From Legionella fallonii LLAP-10 (lineage in GTDB: Bacteria > Pseudomonadota > Gammaproteobacteria > Legionellales > Legionellaceae), in the NCBI RefSeq assembly GCF_000953135.1, contig NZ_LN614827.1:1393001-1457000 (forward strand): DNA of 64,000 bases, given 5' to 3'. A model generated the notes under the pieces. It saw only the letters and a program-made list of their open reading frames with translations. It was not told the DNA's origin and searched no databases. Shown piece after piece: positions 47,410 to 58,092 of the stretch. The translations under genes and the position numbers were made by a program. The stretch's first letter is position 1. Each line of letters opens with the position of its first letter.

Positions 47410-48849
47410 CTATTCTTCAACAACCTGTACTTTTGTTAATAAAAATTTAATTACTGCAAATAGAACTAGACATATCAGTGTAGCAATGAAAAGAATTCCT
47501 AGTTGCTGAGAGAACGCACTGGCATAAAGAGTTTTTAAAATACTCAGATCGGTTTCTCCAGGTGGAATAGCGGTTAATGCTGCTAATTTCCCTGACAAAA
47601 AGCCTCCTATGCCTAAGGATACAAAAAAGATTCCCATCATGGTGCTTACTTTATTTTTATCCGCAAGAATAGTAATAGCTGATAAACCAACAGGAGATAA
47701 AAGCAATTCGGCCAGTGAAATCAGAAGATAGGCTGGAATAATGAGTAACGGCGAAATTAAAACAGTTTTGCTAACAACGGCGCTTACCAAAGCGATAATT
47801 CCATAAGCAATGGTGATAAATAACATAGCCAGTAGAAACTTCTTTCCAGTACTTAAGCCGCGTTCAATTAGAGTTTGCCTTGGGTATTTACGTGACAGAA
47901 TAAAGCCAATAACTAACATACCTATACTTTGTATTGTAATGTAATAAGGTGGTGGAAATTGGATACCAAGGAATGTTGGCTGCACGACTCGAGAAATAAA
48001 AAGAGTCAAAGACATAAACATCTGAAAGTAAAATGACCAGAACATAACGGAAATGATGCATAACAAGCCAATAACTAGTGTTTGTCGAGATTGATTAGCA
48101 CCTTCTTTATTGACAGAGTATAAAACATAGCTAGCAGAAAATAGTACCACTAAGCCGAAGACCAGATTGGCTAATTGGGGTAAACTCAATACATAAAAGG
48201 AAAGAGTCCAAAGTAAGGCCATTAGTCCAAAAGCAAGAAAGATTTTTTTATATTCAAAAACAAAAGGATTATAATCCTTTATTTTAAATTTGATCATTCC
48301 AAATAAAAATACTGCAAAAGCTATAACCATGCCTAGGGCTGCACTATAAAAGGAAGAAGCCCATCCAAAATGCTCACTTAATTGGCTAGGCAAAGTGGTA
48401 CCCAAGATAATGCCCGTGGTAATTCCCATGTAAAATATGGTAAATCCACTTTCGCGACGCGCCGATCCTGAAAGGTATTCATTGCCTAGTAGCGAGGAAA
48501 TATTCGGTTTTAATAATCCTGTACCAACAGCGATACCGGCAAGTGAGGAAGTAAGAGCAAAATTGCTGTCTACAAGAGACAAGAGGCAATAACTAATAAA
48601 AAGAACAACTGCTCCTAACAAAATAGCTCTTTTTTGTCCTATCAATTTGTCTGCAATCCAACCACCAACCAGAGGAGAAAGGTAAGTGAGTGCAGTAAAC
48701 GAGCCAACTAAAGCATAGATTTGTTTGTCAGGCCATTTGAAATGCAATGCTAAATAGAGCGCTAATAAAGATTGAACAACATAAAAACCATAGCGTTCCC
48801 ACATTTCCGTGGCAAAAAAGATACTTAGTGACTTAGGGTGTTTTTCCAT
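47410..48849 (-). CDS. POT family di/tripeptide:proton symporter
   Basis: The product is 479 residues with 12-14 membrane helices. POT signatures are visible: TEMWERYGFYVV near the start (ExxER type), LVGGWIADKLIGQKRAI, GTGLLKPNISSLLGNEYL and FTIFYMGITTG. It imports di- and tripeptides using the proton gradient. It diverges from hutU, and both fit a lifestyle based on amino acids and peptides. Confidence 0.92.
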   Translation of the reverse strand: MEKHPKSLSIFFATEMWERYGFYVVQSLLALYLALHFKWPDKQIYALVGSFTALTYLSPLVGGWIADKLIGQKRAILLGAVVLFISYCLLSLVDSNFALTSSLAGIAVGTGLLKPNISSLLGNEYLSGSARRESGFTIFYMGITTGIILGTTLPSQLSEHFGWASSFYSAALGMVIAFAVFLFGMIKFKIKDYNPFVFEYKKIFLAFGLMALLWTLSFYVLSLPQLANLVFGLVVLFSASYVLYSVNKEGANQSRQTLVIGLLCIISVMFWSFYFQMFMSLTLFISRVVQPTFLGIQFPPPYYITIQSIGMLVIGFILSRKYPRQTLIERGLSTGKKFLLAMLFITIAYGIIALVSAVVSKTVLISPLLIIPAYLLISLAELLLSPVGLSAITILADKNKVSTMMGIFFVSLGIGGFLSGKLAALTAIPPGETDLSILKTLYASAFSQQLGILFIATLICLVLFAVIKFLLTKVQVVEE

Positions 48850-49050
48850 AATGTAAGAGTATGCTGTTGATTAAGAGTGGTTCAGATTCATTTTTTTAAG
48901 TATATCACAGGAAAAACAGGGGAGCCATTAATTGAAATGGCCTGATTTTTATATCTCCTTAATGGTGGTTAACCTAACTGAAATTTAAAATTTTTTTATC
49001 ATCCTAATGGTGCATTCCCGTGGTAATTACTCTAGTGTATGATGCATTAA

Positions 49051-49086
49051 ACTTCTTCTCTCTCTGGAGCGAGTTTCCGAAGAAGT
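49051..49086. promoter_or_regulatory. Inverted repeat in the hutU leader
   Basis: ACTTCTTC (49051-49058) and GAAGAAGT (49079-49086) form an 8-bp perfect stem with a 20-nt loop, 34 bp before the hutU ATG. It could be an operator or a leader hairpin. The rest of the 271-bp divergent gap (48850-49120) shows no other motif. Confidence 0.35.
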
Positions 49087-49120
49087 CTATTAAGTTTTGT
49101 AATGCTAGGGAGCTATCTTG

Positions 49121-50806
49121 ATGGATAAAGAAAATAATAAACATAAAATTAGGGCACATAGAGGTACAGAAAAGCAAGCAAAGAGCTGGTTAACTGAGGC
49201 AGCTTTAAGAATGTTGTGTAACAATTTAGATCCCGATGTTGCTGAAAATCCTGATGAATTAATTGTTTATGGAGGATTGGGTAAAGCTGCTCGAAACTGG
49301 GACTGTTTCGATGCTATTGTTCAAGTACTGAAAAATCTCAATAATGATCAAACGCTGTTGATTCAGTCAGGTAAACCTGTAGGGGTTTTTACCACTCATG
49401 AAGATGCACCAAGAGTATTAATTGCTAATTCTAATTTAGTTCCCCGCTGGGCAACTTGGGAGCACTTTAATGACTTAGATAAAAAAGGCCTCATGATGTA
49501 TGGTCAGATGACAGCAGGGAGTTGGATCTATATTGGCTCCCAAGGAATTGTTCAGGGTACTTACGAAACTTTTGTAGCAGCAGCCAAAAAACATTATAAC
49601 GGTGATTTATCGGGGCGTTGGATTTTAACGGGTGGCTTAGGCGGCATGGGTGGTGCGCAAACTTTAGCGGCAACAATGGCGGGGGCTAGCGTACTTGCTG
49701 TCGAATGTGATCTTTCTCGTATTGAAAAACGCCTTAAAACCAAATACTTGGATAAATATACAACGGATCTAGATGAGGCTTTATCTTGGATTAATGAATC
49801 GTGTCAGAAAAAGCAACCCTTATCGGTGGCCATTCTAGGCAACGCGGCAGAAATTTTTCCACAATTAGTACAAAGAGGCGCTAATCCCGCATTGGTCACT
49901 GATCAAACCAGCGCACATGATCCTCTTAATGGATACCTTCCTATAGGATGGTCATTAGAGGAAGCTGCTCTTAAGAGAAAGAAGTCTCCTGAAAAAGTGG
50001 TTGAGATGGCAAAAAAATCTATGGCAATCCAGGTACATGCTATGCTGGAGTTTCAAAAGAAGGGTATTCCTGTTTTTGATTATGGCAATAACATAAGACA
50101 AATGGCATTTGAGGCAGGAGAAAAGAATGCTTTTGATTTCGAGGGATTTGTACCTGCGTATATACGTCCTTTATTCTGTGAAGGTATTGGGCCGTTTAGA
50201 TGGGTAGCTTTATCAGGAGATCCAGAGGATATCTATGCTACCGATGAGATGGTTAAAAAGTTAATCCCTGATAATAAGCATTTACATCATTGGTTAGATA
50301 TGGCGCGTGAAAAAATTTCTTTTCAAGGATTGCCGGCGCGAATTTGCTGGGTGGGTCTAAAAGATAGAGCGCGTTTGGCTTTAGCATTTAATGAAATGGT
50401 AAAAAATAAACTAGTTAAAGCTCCTATTGTCATTGGACGTGATCATTTGGATTCAGGCTCCGTAGCCAGCCCTAATCGCGAGACAGAAGGAATGTTGGAT
50501 GGAAGTGATGCTGTTTCCGATTGGCCATTGCTTAATGCATTACTAAATTGTGCTAGCGGTGCAACCTGGGTGAGCATTCATCATGGTGGTGGCGTAGGAA
50601 TGGGCTTTTCTCAGCATGCTGGTGTAGTTATTGTTGCTGATGGTAGCGAAAAGGCTGCTGTTCGGTTAGCCCGGGTTTTACATAATGATCCTGCTACTGG
50701 CGTAATGCGTCATGCTGATGCTGGTTATACGCTAGCTAAACAATGTGCTAGAGATAATTCATTATGGTTACCTATGGAGTCTCAAGAGGAGTGTGTCAAT
50801 GTCTGA
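49121..50806 (+). CDS. hutU: Urocanate hydratase
   Basis: The product is 561 residues. It includes the NAD-binding [19 protein letters not shown] and conserved [25 protein letters not shown] and [17 protein letters not shown] segments. It hydrates urocanate to imidazolone propionate in histidine breakdown. The ATG at 49121 follows an AGGGAG SD; a TTG one codon earlier is ignored. It overlaps hutH by 8 bp. Confidence 0.97.
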   Translation: MDKENNKHKIRAHRGTEKQAKSWLTEAALRMLCNNLDPDVAENPDELIVYGGLGKAARNWDCFDAIVQVLKNLNNDQTLLIQSGKPVGVFTTHEDAPRVLIANSNLVPRWATWEHFNDLDKKGLMMYGQMTAGSWIYIGSQGIVQGTYETFVAAAKKHYNGDLSGRWILTGGLGGMGGAQTLAATMAGASVLAVECDLSRIEKRLKTKYLDKYTTDLDEALSWINESCQKKQPLSVAILGNAAEIFPQLVQRGANPALVTDQTSAHDPLNGYLPIGWSLEEAALKRKKSPEKVVEMAKKSMAIQVHAMLEFQKKGIPVFDYGNNIRQMAFEAGEKNAFDFEGFVPAYIRPLFCEGIGPFRWVALSGDPEDIYATDEMVKKLIPDNKHLHHWLDMAREKISFQGLPARICWVGLKDRARLALAFNEMVKNKLVKAPIVIGRDHLDSGSVASPNRETEGMLDGSDAVSDWPLLNALLNCASGATWVSIHHGGGVGMGFSQHAGVVIVADGSEKAAVRLARVLHNDPATGVMRHADAGYTLAKQCARDNSLWLPMESQEECVNV

Positions 50807-52316
50807 GCATTTTATTCTTGAACCGGGGCAGTTAACCTTACACTCTATCAAGCGAATCATAAATCAACAGTTACCCTGTTCATTATCTCCAAATTCTTTA
50901 GGTTTGATAGAGGCTTCGCATCAAATAGTAAAAAAGGTAATTCATGATAACAAAATTGTTTATGGAATTAACACGGGATTTGGTTCTTTGGCAAATCAAA
51001 CTATTTCATCAGAGCATTTAAAGCAGTTACAACGTAATATCGTTTTATCTCATGCTTGTGGAACAGGAGAGTTGCTTCCTGATGAAATCGTTTCTCTTAT
51101 TTTATTGCTTAAAATTAATAATTTAGCACAAGGCTATTCAGGGGTAAGACTTGAACTGATTGATGCCTTGCTTCGCTTATATAATCATAAGATATATCCT
51201 TGTATTCCGGCTAAAGGTTCTGTTGGTGCATCCGGCGATCTTGTTCCTCTAGCTCATATGTCTTTGCCATTACTAGGTGAGGGGGAAGTGCGATATCAAG
51301 GGCAGATTCTGAGTGCTATCGATGGCTTAAAAATAGCGGGATTGGAGCCTATAGAACTAGAGGCAAAAGAAGGTTTAGCTCTCCTTAACGGACTGCAAGT
51401 GTCCACCGCTATAGCGCTTAACGCTTTATTTACTACAGAGATTTTATTTGAAACGGCGGTTATTGCTGGCGCGCTATCAGTTGATGCGGCGTGTGGCAGT
51501 GATGTTCCCTTTGATCCACGAATTCATCAAGCAAGAGGTCATCAAACCCAGTGTGATGTTGCTACTATGTATAGAGAGCTGCTCTCCGGAAGTGAGATCA
51601 GAGAATCACACCGGCATTGTACGCGTGTACAAGATCCCTACTCATTAAGATGTCAGCCGCAAATTATGGGGGCTGTTTTGCACCAAATTCAATTTGTAAG
51701 CGATACTCTTCAAGTTGAAGCTAATGCTATCTCTGATAATCCTTTAGTTTTTGCCGAACAGGGGGATGTTTTATCCGGAGGAAATTTTCACGGTGAAATT
51801 ATAGCCATGGCAGCGGATAATCTTGCCTTAGCGATTGCAGAAATGGGGGCTAACGCTGAACGACGTATTGCTTTATTGATTGATAAGAATTTTAGTGGGC
51901 TTCCTGCATTCTTAGTGAAAGAAGGTGGATTGAATTCAGGTTTTATGATAGCTCATGTGACAGCTGCATCTTGTGCAAGTGATAATAAGGCCTTGGCTCA
52001 CCCTCACTCGGTAGATAGTTTGCCTACCTCTGCGAATCAAGAAGATCATGTGTCAATGGCAACAAGTGCCGCTCGACGTCTTCATGAGATGAATGACAAT
52101 ACTGCAACCATTTTAGCTATAGAATTGCTTGCTGCAAGCCAGGGGTTAGAATTTCATAAACCTTTAAAAACATCGAGCCAACTGCAGGAAATTTATAGCC
52201 AAATCCGTCGCGATGTTCCTCCCTATGATAGCGATAGATATTTTGCTCCTGACTTGTTAATTGTTAAGCAGGGGGTTTTTGATGGTAAATTTGCGATGGG
52301 TGTTTTCAGGGAATAA
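50799..52316 (+). CDS. hutH: Histidine ammonia-lyase
   Basis: The product is 505 residues. The MIO-forming tripeptide Ala144-Ser145-Gly146 lies in [14 protein letters not shown], and the active-site VYGINTGFG loop is present. It deaminates histidine to urocanate, the substrate of HutU. The start is inside the hutU end with SD GAGGAG. hutI and hutG are not in the window, so the pathway is completed elsewhere. Confidence 0.97.
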   Translation: MSEHFILEPGQLTLHSIKRIINQQLPCSLSPNSLGLIEASHQIVKKVIHDNKIVYGINTGFGSLANQTISSEHLKQLQRNIVLSHACGTGELLPDEIVSLILLLKINNLAQGYSGVRLELIDALLRLYNHKIYPCIPAKGSVGASGDLVPLAHMSLPLLGEGEVRYQGQILSAIDGLKIAGLEPIELEAKEGLALLNGLQVSTAIALNALFTTEILFETAVIAGALSVDAACGSDVPFDPRIHQARGHQTQCDVATMYRELLSGSEIRESHRHCTRVQDPYSLRCQPQIMGAVLHQIQFVSDTLQVEANAISDNPLVFAEQGDVLSGGNFHGEIIAMAADNLALAIAEMGANAERRIALLIDKNFSGLPAFLVKEGGLNSGFMIAHVTAASCASDNKALAHPHSVDSLPTSANQEDHVSMATSAARRLHEMNDNTATILAIELLAASQGLEFHKPLKTSSQLQEIYSQIRRDVPPYDSDRYFAPDLLIVKQGVFDGKFAMGVFRE

Positions 52317-52334
52317 GATTAATTTAATAAGCCG

Positions 52335-52369
52335 GTTGGGTCTTTACCCCGTAGCTTGACGGCTATGGG
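52335..52369. repeat. Hairpin repeat, inverted-core copy of the 18.3-kb repeat
   Basis: The leader GTTGGGTCTT (52335-52344) is the same as at 18291. The following 21 bp (52349-52369) are the exact reverse complement of the core at 18303-18323, so leader and core have opposite relative orientation in the two copies. It lies in the hutH-ALDH gap (52317-52494). Confidence 0.65.
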
Positions 52370-52494
52370 GCTTTACTTATAGTCGTCAGGTTTAAGGTGG
52401 AGTGAGGACATTTCCTCTTATCCCTCCAGGGGATAATTGATGTTATAAATTCTTATAGACGCACAATTACCGATTTGAAAAGTAAGGATAAATA

Positions 52495-53904
52495 ATGGAC
52501 TTAAATGCACAATTCAAAGCATTACAAAGTGAATATAAAACTAATCCTTATCCCTCTCTAATCGAGAGAAAAAAAATATTAATAGCCATCAAATCAGGAT
52601 TACAAAATGATGCTCATAGTCTAGCTGAGGCAATTAGCAAAGATTTTTCTTATCGAGCAGAAGAAGAAACATTTTTTTTGGAAATCTTTCCTACGATTAA
52701 AGCAATCGATTTTTGTATTAAAAAACTAAAGAGATGGATGAAGAACAGAGTACGAAATGTATCATGGATGTTTGCTCCTGCTCGAGCGTATGTTATTCCT
52801 CAGCCTTTGGGTGTTATTGGCGTCATGGTGCCTTGGAATTACCCGCTGTATTTGGCTCTTGTGCCAGCAGTCTATGCTTTAGCTGCTGGAAATAGAGTGA
52901 TGATAAAAATGTCTGAATTGTCCCCTAACATTGCTAATACACTACGCACAATCGTACATTCATTAGGCCTTGAAACTTTTATACGAATTGTTGAAGGGGA
53001 TGTTGATGTTGCAAAAGAGTTTTCTGCCTTGCCATTTGGGCATTTATTGTTTACTGGCTCTATAGAAGTAGGGAAGTCAGTAATGAGGGAGGCGAGCAAA
53101 AATCTCACTCCCGTGACTTTGGAGCTGGGGGGGAAGTCTCCTGCGCTATTATCAGAATCAATGAATCCAAAGTATTTTAACCGATTAGTTATGGGGAAAT
53201 TATTTAATGCAGGACAAACCTGCATTGCTCCCGATTACTTGCTTATTCCTGATGGATGGCAAGCGAAAGTGGAGGAGGAGTTCAAAAAATTAATGCATCT
53301 GCATTATCCTGACTTAATGAATAACAATCATTATTGCTCAATTATTTCTGAGCATCACAAACAACGTCTATTAGATTTAGTCCAAGATGCAAGAGATAAA
53401 GGCGCTCATCTTATCCAGGTGGGTGAGTTAGATCCACTTAGTAGAAAAATTCCTGTTTTTATATTATTTGACGTTACCAAAGAAATGAAAGTAATGCAGG
53501 AAGAAATTTTTGGACCTATTCTACCTGTGCTCAGTTATAAGTCATTTCATGAGGCGATAGATTATATTAATTCTTTTCCTAATCCTTTAGCCTTATATTA
53601 TTTGGGTGAAAATTCTCAAGAGATCAGTTATATTAAAACGCAAACACTTTCTGGCGCTTTGACTATTAATGACACATTAATTCATGTGGCCGTCGATGAT
53701 TTGCCCTTTGGTGGTGTTGGAATGAGTGGTATGGGGCAATATCATGGGCAAGAAGGATTTGATACTTTTTCAAAATTAAAGCCAGTATTCATACAAAGTC
53801 GATTTGCAACCTTTCCTTTATTTTATCCTCCTTATGGAATTTTGATGAATAAGTTTTTAGCACTGGTAGGCGGGCTTAAAATTAGAAAAAAGAATGAACG
53901 TTAA
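52495..53904 (+). CDS. Aldehyde dehydrogenase, coniferyl/fatty aldehyde (class 3) type
   Basis: The product is 469 residues. Catalytic Asn115 (VPWNYPLYL), Glu210 (TLELGGKSP) and Cys243 ([11 protein letters not shown]) are present. The shape (short N-terminus, hydrophobic C-terminal tail [15 protein letters not shown], basic end) fits class 3 aldehyde dehydrogenases, many of which attach to membranes and oxidise long-chain or aromatic aldehydes. Substrate unknown. It is separated from hutH by a repeat-bearing gap and is followed by rnhA 20 bp later. Confidence 0.85.
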   Translation: MDLNAQFKALQSEYKTNPYPSLIERKKILIAIKSGLQNDAHSLAEAISKDFSYRAEEETFFLEIFPTIKAIDFCIKKLKRWMKNRVRNVSWMFAPARAYVIPQPLGVIGVMVPWNYPLYLALVPAVYALAAGNRVMIKMSELSPNIANTLRTIVHSLGLETFIRIVEGDVDVAKEFSALPFGHLLFTGSIEVGKSVMREASKNLTPVTLELGGKSPALLSESMNPKYFNRLVMGKLFNAGQTCIAPDYLLIPDGWQAKVEEEFKKLMHLHYPDLMNNNHYCSIISEHHKQRLLDLVQDARDKGAHLIQVGELDPLSRKIPVFILFDVTKEMKVMQEEIFGPILPVLSYKSFHEAIDYINSFPNPLALYYLGENSQEISYIKTQTLSGALTINDTLIHVAVDDLPFGGVGMSGMGQYHGQEGFDTFSKLKPVFIQSRFATFPLFYPPYGILMNKFLALVGGLKIRKKNER

Positions 53905-53924
53905 TTTTTAATAGAACTATTTAT

Positions 53925-54356
53925 ATGATCGTAGAAATTTATACTGATGGTGCCTGTAAAGGAAATCCCGGACCAGGTGGTTGGGGCGTATTATTGCGTT
54001 ATAATGGCAAAGAAAAAACCTTACATGGTGGAGAGTCTCATACTACTAATAATCGTATGGAATTAATGGCTGCAATAAAGGGACTTGAAGCTTTAACTCG
54101 TCCCTGTGAGGTAGATTTATATACTGACTCACAATATTTAAAAAAAGGTATGATGGAGTGGTTGCATGCCTGGAAAAAAAATGGCTGGATTAATAGCAAA
54201 AAAGAACCTGTAAAAAATGCGGATCTTTGGAAGCTACTCGAAAACCTAGCTTCCACACACAAAATCAAATGGCATTGGGTAAAAGGTCATTCTGGCCATG
54301 TTGAAAACGATTTGGTCGATGCTTTAGCAAATCAAGGTATTAACGAATTAACATAA
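53925..54356 (+). CDS. rnhA: Ribonuclease HI
   Basis: The product is 143 residues. The acidic residues Asp8 ([15 protein letters not shown]), Glu46 (NRMELMAA), Asp68 (YTDSQY) and Asp132 are in place, as is the HSGH loop. It cuts RNA in RNA-DNA hybrids. It is 13 bp before dnaQ on the same strand; in E. coli these two genes are adjacent but divergent. Confidence 0.97.
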   Translation: MIVEIYTDGACKGNPGPGGWGVLLRYNGKEKTLHGGESHTTNNRMELMAAIKGLEALTRPCEVDLYTDSQYLKKGMMEWLHAWKKNGWINSKKEPVKNADLWKLLENLASTHKIKWHWVKGHSGHVENDLVDALANQGINELT

Positions 54357-54369
54357 ATTGAGCTAGATA

Positions 54370-55071
54370 ATGAAACGACAAATTGTTTTAGATACAGAAA
54401 CCACAGGCATAGGGCCTGAGCATGGCCATAGAATCATTGAAATCGGATGCGTTGAGTTAATCGATAGAAAAGTAACGGGAAAACATTATCACGTTTACAT
54501 AAATCCTCAACGAGAGGTCGATGAGGGTGCTTTTCGCGTACATGGTATTAGTACTGAGTTTTTACAAGATAAGCCTTTATTTGAAAATATTGTTTCGGAA
54601 TTCCTCCAATTTATCGGTGGCGCTGAATTAATTATCCATAATGCTCCATTCGACGTCGGTTTTCTAAATTCTGAGTTAAATCATGTTAAATGGAAGAAAA
54701 AATTAGAAGACTACTGTGATATTTTGGATACACTTGTTCTTGCACGAGAAAAACACCCTGGGCAACGTAATAGCCTAGATGCTTTATGTAAGCGATATGA
54801 TATAGATAATTCTAATAGACAATTGCATGGGGCGTTACTTGATGCCGAGATTCTTGCTTTTGTCTATTTAGCAATGACTGGTGGTCAAAGTAGTTTATTT
54901 ACTGAAGTTGAATCCACATCGACTCATTCTAAAGTAAAAGTTCAAGAGGTAGCGAAACTTCATTTAATAAATCCCATTGTACTAAGTGCAAACCAAAATG
55001 AGTTAGATCTACATCAAGATTTTGTAAACTTCTTGGTTAAGAAATCAGGGCTTAACCATTGGGATGATTAA
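54370..55071 (+). CDS. dnaQ: DNA polymerase III subunit epsilon (proofreading exonuclease)
   Basis: The product is 233 residues. DEDDh exonuclease motifs: LDTETTG (Asp8, Glu10), IIHNAPFDVGFL, and HGALLDAEILAFVY. A C-terminal linker and short tail for binding alpha follow. It removes misincorporated bases during replication. Likely cotranscribed with rnhA. The gap to 55345 holds two inverted repeats. Confidence 0.96.
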   Translation: MKRQIVLDTETTGIGPEHGHRIIEIGCVELIDRKVTGKHYHVYINPQREVDEGAFRVHGISTEFLQDKPLFENIVSEFLQFIGGAELIIHNAPFDVGFLNSELNHVKWKKKLEDYCDILDTLVLAREKHPGQRNSLDALCKRYDIDNSNRQLHGALLDAEILAFVYLAMTGGQSSLFTEVESTSTHSKVKVQEVAKLHLINPIVLSANQNELDLHQDFVNFLVKKSGLNHWDD

Positions 55072-55098
55072 TCATCACCGTAGGAATTAGTCGTGCCT

Positions 55099-55185
55099 GT
55101 CATCCTGAGGAGTTTACGACGAAGGATCTTCTGACTGTGGCACAATGTGCTTTGCGGGAGATCCTTCTCCGGCGCTCAGGATGAC
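55099..55185. repeat. Imperfect inverted repeat with GTCATCCTGAG ends
   Basis: The outer arms GTCATCCTGAG (55099) and CTCAGGATGAC (to 55185) are exact complements; inner GAAGGATCT and AGATCCTTC also pair. The spacer between arms is about 30 nt. This type of dispersed repeat is common in intergenic DNA of many bacteria. A nearby CCTTAAGTTGAC word (about 55223) resembles the terminal repeat of the 970-1096 element. Confidence 0.6.
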
Positions 55186-55304
55186 CAAAGCAAGGTTACG
55201 CTAAGACCTGTTGCATCAAAATCCTTAAGTTGACGCCACTATTCATCCATAGTACATGCGGCTCTAGTGTGAATGAGTTTTGATGAGATAATAAGTATTT
55301 TTGT

Positions 55305-55336
55305 GACATAAATGGTATATCTATACCATTTATGTC
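55305..55336. terminator. Perfect 32-bp palindrome before a minus-strand gene end
   Basis: GACATAAATGGTATA (55305-55319) and its exact complement (55322-55336) are separated by 2 nt, 9 bp past the stop of the small secreted-protein gene. Neither strand has a T-run after it. It is also downstream of dnaQ on the plus strand. Confidence 0.55.
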
Positions 55337-55345
55337 GAAACTACC

Positions 55346-55750
55346 TTATTTTGGAATTAAATATTTTTCAGCAAAATCTTTGCCTATACATTCCCCAAGG
55401 GTCTTGCCCCATGTTCCGGCAGTTTCGCTATTTATTTTGTCAGGTATACTTGCATAAATCTGATCCTGACATTTTTTTGCACTTCCTGGGATTAAAGACA
55501 CACATTTTTCATAAGTCATCTTAATTTCATCAAAGCGTTTTTTTAAATCAGTGTCCTGCATAAACCCTTTACAGATTAAATCAGGCAACATAGGTGTCAT
55601 TGAGTTTAGCCAGCTGTCCTTTGACATTTCGCCTGATGAACTGGAGGTACTTGGAGCACTTTTAGTAGCAGTATCATCTGCATTAGAAATAAAAGGAATA
55701 AAAGAACTACTTACCGCAATGGTTGTTGCTATAAGAAATTTCCTTGACAT
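55346..55750 (-). CDS. Small secreted helical protein, possible NttA-like type II substrate
   Basis: The product is 134 residues: signal peptide (MSRKFLIATTIAVSSSFIPF, cut near SNA-DD), a Ser/Thr-rich stretch, then a compact helical domain with four Cys (DLICKGFM, YEKCVSLI, AKKCQDQI, LGECIGKD), probably two disulphides. No general family was recognised. By neighbourhood and size it could correspond to L. pneumophila Lpg1385 (NttA), a type II secreted protein; this is from recollected gene order, not alignment. Confidence 0.6.
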   Translation of the reverse strand: MSRKFLIATTIAVSSSFIPFISNADDTATKSAPSTSSSSGEMSKDSWLNSMTPMLPDLICKGFMQDTDLKKRFDEIKMTYEKCVSLIPGSAKKCQDQIYASIPDKINSETAGTWGKTLGECIGKDFAEKYLIPK

Positions 55751-55955
55751 GATGAATTATCCTTATTTTTAGGTCTCAATTAAATAGTAGATCATAATAT
55801 TTGAAATTGCCTTTAGTCCGACTAATTATATTTTGATTTTATTGAATAATTGACTGAAAAATGCGCATTAAACCGTATTGGTGTGCTTAAATAATTTGAT
55901 TTGTTTAATAATTAAACTAAAATCAGAGTGAGATGGAATCAAATTAGGAATAATT

Positions 55956-56432
55956 ATGGAACAGTCCAATTCTTGCTTTAAATTCTTGATTCGTTTTTTC
56001 ATATTATTGTTTTCTACTGTGTTCTTGAGTACTACTAGCTTTGCTGCGGGAAATACATTTATCTTTAATCCCAATACTTTATCTTGGAAAGCAGTTAATG
56101 CTAATGGCAAGGTTGTACGAACCGGAAGAGCCTCTGGAGGGAGACGATATTGTCCAGACATTCATCGTGGTTGTAAAACACCATCTGGTGTCTATCATGT
56201 ATTTTCAAAAGGGGGGCCTGGCTGCAAGTCCAGTCGTTTCCCTGTCGGGCGTGGTGGATCTCCAATGCCTTATTGTATGTTCTTTAGCAAAAATTATGCG
56301 ATTCATGGCTCTTATGAGCTACCTCATTATAACGCTAGCCATGGGTGTATAAGAGTATCTCCCAGTGATGCAGCGTGGCTTAGTCACAATTTTGTTAAAA
56401 TTGGAACTAAGGTAGTGATTCAATCTTATTAA
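55956..56432 (+). CDS. L,D-transpeptidase (YkuD), secreted, EnhA-like
   Basis: The product is 158 residues: signal peptide (FLIRFFILLFSTVFLSTTSFA) and directly a YkuD domain ending HGSYELP and SHGCIRVSP with the catalytic Cys. It shares MPYCM(F/H)FF and the catalytic block with the protein at 103-837 but lacks the LysM-like part. It should act on periplasmic peptidoglycan. A rho-independent terminator follows. Confidence 0.88.
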   Translation: MEQSNSCFKFLIRFFILLFSTVFLSTTSFAAGNTFIFNPNTLSWKAVNANGKVVRTGRASGGRRYCPDIHRGCKTPSGVYHVFSKGGPGCKSSRFPVGRGGSPMPYCMFFSKNYAIHGSYELPHYNASHGCIRVSPSDAAWLSHNFVKIGTKVVIQSY

Positions 56433-56465
56433 TTAAAGATTATGTAGCAGCGCCGTAAGCCCTAA

Positions 56466-56503
56466 AAACACGCTATAAAAGGATTTCTATAGTGTGTTTT
56501 TTA
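56466..56503 (+). terminator. Rho-independent terminator after the L,D-transpeptidase
   Basis: AAACACGCTATA (56466-56477) pairs with TATAGTGTGTTT (56488-56499), one G-T wobble, 10-nt loop, followed by TTTTTTA on the plus strand. It lies 33 bp past the stop and is also between convergent genes. Confidence 0.8.
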
Positions 56504-56553
56504 TTAGAGCTCTAGATTACCGCGTCTTTGAGCTGATTATGCTAGCGATCTAT

Positions 56554-56946
56554 TTATAGATCGTCTTCATCATCCATGCTAAATGATGAACCACATCCAC
56601 AGGTTGTTTTAGCATTGGGATTACGAATAATGAATTGCTCACCTTGGATTCCTTGAACATAATCAATTTCAGCATCATGTAAATATTGATAACTCATAGA
56701 ATCAACAAGCAGTTTGACAGTAGTATCACCATCGGAACAATGTTGTTCTACTACAGTATCATCTTCATTAACTTGTTCATCGAAGCTAAAACCATACTGA
56801 AAACCAGAACAACCGCCGCCTGTGATAAACACACGCAAGTTTAAATTAAAATTATCTTCTTCTTTAATTAGTTCTGCTACTTTATCGGCAGCACTTATTG
56901 AAAAGGTGATATCAGTAGTAGCAGGGGATACGTCAATAGCAGCCAT
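56554..56946 (-). CDS. erpA: Iron-sulfur cluster insertion protein ErpA (A-type carrier)
   Basis: The product is 130 residues from the ATG at 56946 with SD GGAGTT. The three Cys that bind the cluster are Cys46 ([11 protein letters not shown]), Cys116 and Cys118 (TTCGCGSSF). It delivers Fe-S clusters to apoproteins, including enzymes of isoprenoid synthesis. The acidic N-terminal and C-terminal extensions (DDEDDL end) are common in gammaproteobacterial ErpA. Confidence 0.93.
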   Translation of the reverse strand: MAAIDVSPATTDITFSISAADKVAELIKEEDNFNLNLRVFITGGGCSGFQYGFSFDEQVNEDDTVVEQHCSDGDTTVKLLVDSMSYQYLHDAEIDYVQGIQGEQFIIRNPNAKTTCGCGSSFSMDDEDDL

Positions 56947-57006
56947 ATTTAACTCCAATTTATGTAGAACCCTATTTAGAGAGGGTTTCTTTTTAATTAT
57001 ATCAAA

Positions 57007-58092
57007 TTACCTAATGATTTGTTCAATCGTTGCGCCACCTAAACATTGGTTCTTGTCATAAAAAACCACATATTGCCCCGGTGTTACTGCTCTTTGTGGA
57101 TTTGAGAACATCACATAATGTTGTCCGTTATCCTCAGGCGAAATCATACATGCTTGTTCTACCTGTCTGTACCTTGTTTTAGCATAACAAGTTAAAGGTA
57201 AATTATCTTGACACTCTGCAAGCCAATGTATTGGCCCACAAATTAAACCTTGTGAATACAGCATGGGGTGATGAGTGCCTTGAGCAACGTATAGGGTATT
57301 TGTTGCTACTTCCTTATCTACTACATACCATGGTTCGTCAGTAGCATTATGTAAGCCACCTATACCTAATCCTTGACGTTGTCCGAGAGTATAGAACATT
57401 AAACCATCATGTTTGCCTAAAACCTCACCATCCATATTTTTAATATCGCCAGGTTTAGCAAGAATAAATTCATTTAAAAAGGATTTAAAACGCTTTTCAC
57501 CAATAAAACAAATCCCAGTAGAGTCTTTTTTGGCATGAGTTACTAAGCCAAGATCTTTGGCAAACTCTCTAATTTGGGGTTTAGTATAGTCACCAATTGG
57601 AAATAAAGTTTTTCCCAAGGCCTCTGGAGCTACTGCATGTAGAAAATAAGTTTGATCTTTATCTCTATCTTTAGCTTTATATAAATAGCCAATAGTACCT
57701 GAGGTCTTATTTTTGGCATAATGTCCGGTGGCTATATAATCGGCTCCTAGTGTTAATGCATGATTTAAAAAAGCATTGAATTTTATTTCTTTGTTGCACA
57801 AAACATCGGGATTAGGTGTTCGACCTTTTTCGTATTCACTTAAAAAATGAGCAAATACTTTATCCCAATATTGTTCAGAAAAGTTAATTTTATGCAGAGG
57901 AATACGTAATTGATTGCACACTGCTTGTGCATCAGCTAGATCTTGGGCTGCGGGGCAAAATCCACTGTTATCATCCTGTTCCCAGTTTTTCATAAATAAT
58001 CCCTCAACCTGGTAACCTTGTTCTTTTAACAACCAGGCTGCAACGGATGAGTCAACCCCACCAGACATACCAACAATGACTTTAGCTTTCAT
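57007..58092 (-). CDS. mnmA: tRNA-specific 2-thiouridylase MnmA
   Basis: The product is 361 residues. The PP-loop [15 protein letters not shown] (8-22) binds ATP; the catalytic Cys pair lies in [12 protein letters not shown] and [10 protein letters not shown]. It thiolates U34 in tRNAs for Lys, Glu and Gln. It ends 60 bp before erpA. The start is 314 bp from the divergent gene at 58406. Confidence 0.97.
   Translation of the reverse strand: MKAKVIVGMSGGVDSSVAAWLLKEQGYQVEGLFMKNWEQDDNSGFCPAAQDLADAQAVCNQLRIPLHKINFSEQYWDKVFAHFLSEYEKGRTPNPDVLCNKEIKFNAFLNHALTLGADYIATGHYAKNKTSGTIGYLYKAKDRDKDQTYFLHAVAPEALGKTLFPIGDYTKPQIREFAKDLGLVTHAKKDSTGICFIGEKRFKSFLNEFILAKPGDIKNMDGEVLGKHDGLMFYTLGQRQGLGIGGLHNATDEPWYVVDKEVATNTLYVAQGTHHPMLYSQGLICGPIHWLAECQDNLPLTCYAKTRYRQVEQACMISPEDNGQHYVMFSNPQRAVTPGQYVVFYDKNQCLGGATIEQIIR

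Noticed and set aside
52872..53225. 117-codon ORF opposite the aldehyde dehydrogenase
   Set aside because: Shadow frame of a clear enzyme.
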